From: Candidatus Bathyarchaeota archaeon
Lineage (GTDB): Archaea; Thermoproteota; CALKCG01; B24; JAGTQN01
Direction of reading: 5' to 3'
Assembly: GCA_018396395.1 (NCBI GenBank)
Contig: JAGTQN010000102.1
Location: forward strand, 1-5,748
DNA length: 5,748 nucleotides
Both the position numbers and the translations under genes were made by a program. Under the pieces are notes generated by a model. That model was not told the DNA's origin and made no database searches. It saw only the letters and a program-made list of their open reading frames with translations. Below, piece after piece: positions 5,482 through 5,748 of the stretch (positions within the stretch are counted from its first letter, which is position 1; each line of letters begins with the position of its first letter).

Positions 5482-5649
5482 TTGGGTTTAAAGACCTTTA
5501 TCGAATCGAGTAGGAGGCTTTTGAAACTTTCGAGGAAGCCTGGCATTGATGAATTCTGGCTCTCAGTAAAGATATGTAGCGTAGGCATAGCCATCATCGG
5601 CCTTGTAGGATTCCTGATTAAGCTGATCGGTTGGGTATTGGGCCTTTAG
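5482..5649 (+). CDS. secE: Preprotein translocase subunit SecE/Sec61 gamma
   Basis: SecE is the small tail-anchored subunit that clamps SecY in the membrane translocon. The 55-residue product begins GLKTFIESSRRLLKLSRKPG, the amphipathic, basic cytoplasmic helix of the family, followed by IDEFWLSVKI and one hydrophobic membrane segment at about residues 31-55 (VGIAIIGLVGFLIKLIGWVLGL). Single-span architecture and length fit archaeal SecE. The start is TTG, preceded by GGAGGG at 7 nt. The open frame extends back only to an in-frame TAG at 5449-5451, with no ATG or GTG between it and the TTG. Pairing with spt5 directly downstream is the usual archaeal arrangement and confirms the call. The gene ends with TAG at 5647-5649, directly followed by a second in-frame TAG. 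Confidence 0.92.
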   Translation: MGLKTFIESSRRLLKLSRKPGIDEFWLSVKICSVGIAIIGLVGFLIKLIGWVLGL

Positions 5650-5670
5650 TAGGAGGAGGGCTTAAGGCAA

Positions 5671-5748
5671 TTGGGCGTAGCTGAGGTAAGCCGCATATAT
5701 TTGGTGAAGACTTCTGCGGGGCAGGAGAAGAGCGTAGCCCAGATGATA
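5671..5748 (+). CDS. spt5: Transcription elongation factor Spt5/NusG, N-terminal part (cut by the window)
   Basis: The 26 visible residues include RIYLVKTSAGQEKSVAQMI, which matches the first beta strand and helix of the NusG N-terminal (NGN) domain, where archaeal proteins read like [FY]-x-V-[KR]-T-x-x-G-Q-E. In archaea Spt5 binds RNA polymerase together with Spt4 and raises processivity; a KOW domain should follow beyond the right edge. The start is probably TTG at 5671, since no ATG or GTG lies between the in-frame stop at 5650-5652 and it. AGGAGGAGGG (5651-5660) ends 10 nt upstream. Later in-frame TTG (5701) and GTG (5704) would cut into the conserved strand and are unlikely. The gene is 21 nt from the secE stop and in the same reading frame. 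The classic downstream partners rpl11 and rpl1 cannot be checked here. Confidence 0.88.
   Translation, partial: MGVAEVSRIYLVKTSAGQEKSVAQMI

Noticed and set aside
5259..5513. 84-codon plus-strand frame running through the tRNA-Cys gene
   Set aside because: It reads straight through the tRNA cloverleaf and overlaps secE in another frame, so it is not a plausible protein.
5337..5597. 86-codon minus-strand frame opposite the tRNA and secE
   Set aside because: It is antisense to the tRNA and to secE; nothing supports it.
1..5748. CRISPR arrays, defence islands or toxin-antitoxin pairs
   Set aside because: No spaced direct repeats and no recognisable defence or toxin genes occur; the intergenic gaps are too small to hide them.

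Overview
This is an archaeal window. It carries a proteasome alpha subunit, an SBDS protein, the exosome subunits Rrp4, Rrp41 and Rrp42, ribosomal protein L37Ae, a tRNA, a short archaeal/eukaryotic-type SecE and the beginning of Spt5/NusG. Shine-Dalgarno sequences matching an archaeal-type 16S 3' end (GGAGGTG, GGTGAT), TATA-like boxes and a tRNA without an encoded CCA fit the same picture. GC content is moderate. The gene order psmA-SBDS-rrp4-rrp41-rrp42-rpl37ae is the conserved archaeal exosome superoperon. A TACK-type lineage, possibly Bathyarchaeia-like, is my guess, but nothing in the window proves the phylum.

Layout from left to right. Positions 1-203 hold the C-terminal end of a DDE (integrase-core) transposase, broken by a 5-bp tandem duplication. 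Positions 211-939, on the minus strand, hold a creatininase-family metal amidohydrolase. Positions 940-1163 form a divergent intergenic region with a TATA-like box for each side and a perfect 7-1-7 inverted repeat. From 1164 everything reads on the plus strand: psmA, SBDS, rrp4, rrp41, rrp42 and rpl37ae with gaps of about -1 to 76 nt. A tRNA-Cys(GCA) gene follows, then secE (55 codons, TTG start) and the first 26 codons of spt5 (TTG start), which runs off the right edge.

The plus-strand genes are core information processing. PsmA forms the outer rings of the 20S proteasome. SBDS acts in maturation of the large ribosomal subunit. Rrp41 and Rrp42 form the hexameric RNase PH ring of the exosome, and Rrp4 caps it with S1 and KH RNA-binding domains. 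L37Ae is a zinc-ribbon protein of the large subunit. SecE is the small essential part of the SecYE translocon, and Spt5 is the elongation factor that works with RpoE''/Spt4. The grouping joins RNA decay, protein decay, ribosome building and secretion in one direction of transcription.

I found no previously undescribed system. The points most worth a second look are the frameshifted transposase tail, the two perfect dyads (999-1013 and 5453-5466), the tRNA-Cys gene between the exosome cluster and secE-spt5 with no rpoP there, the TTG starts and in-frame tandem stops at secE/spt5, and an unusually cysteine-rich Rrp41.
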